The position numbers and the translations under genes are program-made. A stretch of DNA of 64,000 bases from Synechococcus sp. WH 8109 (GTDB taxonomy: Bacteria > Cyanobacteriota > Cyanobacteriia > PCC-6307 > Cyanobiaceae). The notes beneath the pieces were generated by a model. That model was not told the origin of the DNA and did no database searches. It saw only the letters and a list, made by a program, of their open reading frames with translations. The stretch is taken from contig NZ_CP006882.1 of NCBI RefSeq assembly GCF_000161795.2, positions 62,001 to 126,000 of the forward strand, in the 5' to 3' direction. Shown one piece after another: positions 63,113 through 64,000 of the stretch (the first letter of the stretch is position 1; each line of letters opens with the position of its first letter).

Positions 63113-64000
63113 GTGTCTGAGCTGCGCGACACCCGTCTGGAAAAGGCCAAGACGTTGGAAGAGCTGGGGCAGGGCCCCTATGCCCTCACCTTCTGCCCAA
63201 GCCATCGCATGGCCGGTCTGCAGGAGACCCATGCCGATCTGCCCAAGGGGGAAGAGCGGGATGTCAGCGTTTCCGTGGCGGGACGGGTGATGACCCGCCG
63301 GGTGATGGGAAAGCTGGCCTTTTTCACCCTGGCTGATGAGACGGGCTCCATCCAGCTGTTCCTGGAGAAGGCGGGTCTGGAAGCCCAGCAGGCGGGCTGG
63401 TTCAAACAGATCACCTCACTGGTGGACAGCGGCGACTGGCTCGGGGTGAGCGGCACCCTGCGTCGTACCGACCGTGGCGAGCTGTCGGTGAAAGTGAGCG
63501 ACTGGCGCATGCTCACCAAGGCGCTGCAGCCCCTTCCCGACAAGTGGCATGGTCTGGCCGACGTTGAGAAGCGCTACCGCCAGCGGTATCTGGATCTGGT
63601 GGTCTCCCCCGACAGCCGTGAGACCTTCCGTCGCCGGGCCCGCCTAGTGAGCGGCATTCGCCGCTGGCTCGATCAGCGTGATTTTCTCGAGATCGAGACC
63701 CCCGTGCTGCAGAGCGAACCCGGTGGCGCTGACGCGCGGCCGTTCGAGACCCACCACAACGCTCTCGACCTGCCCCTCACCCTCCGGATTGCCACCGAGT
63801 TGCACCTGAAGCGCCTGGTGGTGGGTGGCTTTGAGCGGGTCTATGAGCTGGGCCGGATCTTCCGCAATGAAGGGGTCAGCACGCGCCATAACCCCGAGTT
63901 CACCTCGGTGGAGATCTATCAGGCCTACAGCGATTACATCGGGATGATGGAGCTCACTGAACAGATGGTCAGCGCGGTGTGCCAGGAGGTCTGCGGCACG
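63113..64000 (+). CDS. lysS: Lysyl-tRNA synthetase (3' end cut by window)
   Basis: Class II lysyl-tRNA synthetase charges tRNA-Lys. The frame opens with a GTG at 63113 ([20 protein letters not shown]) and stays open to the window end, giving 296 residues of about 500. The visible part has the anticodon-binding OB fold ([40 protein letters not shown]) and the start of the catalytic domain: [40 protein letters not shown], and motif 2, [20 protein letters not shown]. It follows the response regulator by 44 nt on the same strand. Confidence 0.96.
   Translation, partial: MSELRDTRLEKAKTLEELGQGPYALTFCPSHRMAGLQETHADLPKGEERDVSVSVAGRVMTRRVMGKLAFFTLADETGSIQLFLEKAGLEAQQAGWFKQITSLVDSGDWLGVSGTLRRTDRGELSVKVSDWRMLTKALQPLPDKWHGLADVEKRYRQRYLDLVVSPDSRETFRRRARLVSGIRRWLDQRDFLEIETPVLQSEPGGADARPFETHHNALDLPLTLRIATELHLKRLVVGGFERVYELGRIFRNEGVSTRHNPEFTSVEIYQAYSDYIGMMELTEQMVSAVCQEVCGT

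Overview
The window is a stretch of cyanobacterial chromosome, most likely from a marine Synechococcus (picocyanobacterial subcluster 5). The signs are a photosystem II gene (psbZ), the plastid-type gene ycf23/DUF561, a plastid-type acetyltransferase (Ycf52-like), an Ycf27/RpaB-type response regulator, a cyanobacterial group 2 sigma factor, a cobalamin/corrin gene (cobH), and compact GC-rich housekeeping genes. This placement comes from gene content and remembered family patterns; no search was run.

Layout. 1-13.5 kb is GC-rich core: the 3' part of RNase J, a broken hypothetical gene, lysC-holA, cobH, tilS, ycf23, psbZ, ribH, mutS, a GNAT gene, uvrB and tRNA-Gly(GCC). From the tRNA to about 42 kb the sequence becomes visibly richer in A+T and holds accessory surface functions. 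These are a polyprenyl-phosphate sugar transferase, a type I secretion unit (HlyD adaptor, a large ABC exporter with a cyclic-nucleotide-binding-like domain, a parvulin foldase), several glycosyltransferases, an epimerase, an acyltransferase, a very long Calx-beta/RTX surface protein cut by one in-frame stop, and a Wzm/Wzt polysaccharide exporter. The core gene secA sits inside this accessory block. From 42 to 64 kb the core resumes: cysE, a GntR regulator, a dead dienelactone hydrolase gene, infC, miaA, gyrB, an SH3-like gene, paired crcB genes, glutathione peroxidase, mgtE, a sigma factor, an alpha/beta hydrolase, mutY fused to a NUDIX domain, a PfkB kinase, tsaE, ahcY, dedA, ssb, mreBCD, a solute-binding lipoprotein, a response regulator and the start of lysS.

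How it fits together. The accessory block looks like a cell-surface module. The HlyBD-like exporter probably secretes the repeat protein, whose C-terminus would carry the secretion signal. The sugar transferase, glycosyltransferases, epimerase, acyltransferase and Wzm/Wzt pair probably make and export a surface glycan. The cysE-wzm-wzt-methyltransferase genes overlap by 4 nt each, tying a core cysteine-synthesis gene to the exporter.

The most notable observations are: (1) the roughly 2,255-codon repeat gene is open in one frame on both sides of a single TAA; (2) a near full-length dienelactone hydrolase relic with six in-frame stops and one frameshift lies between gntR and infC; (3) two mutually exclusive hairpins lie just upstream of the repeat protein; (4) a 14-bp inverted repeat covers the dedA start codon; and (5) several small or broken reading frames lie in the gaps.
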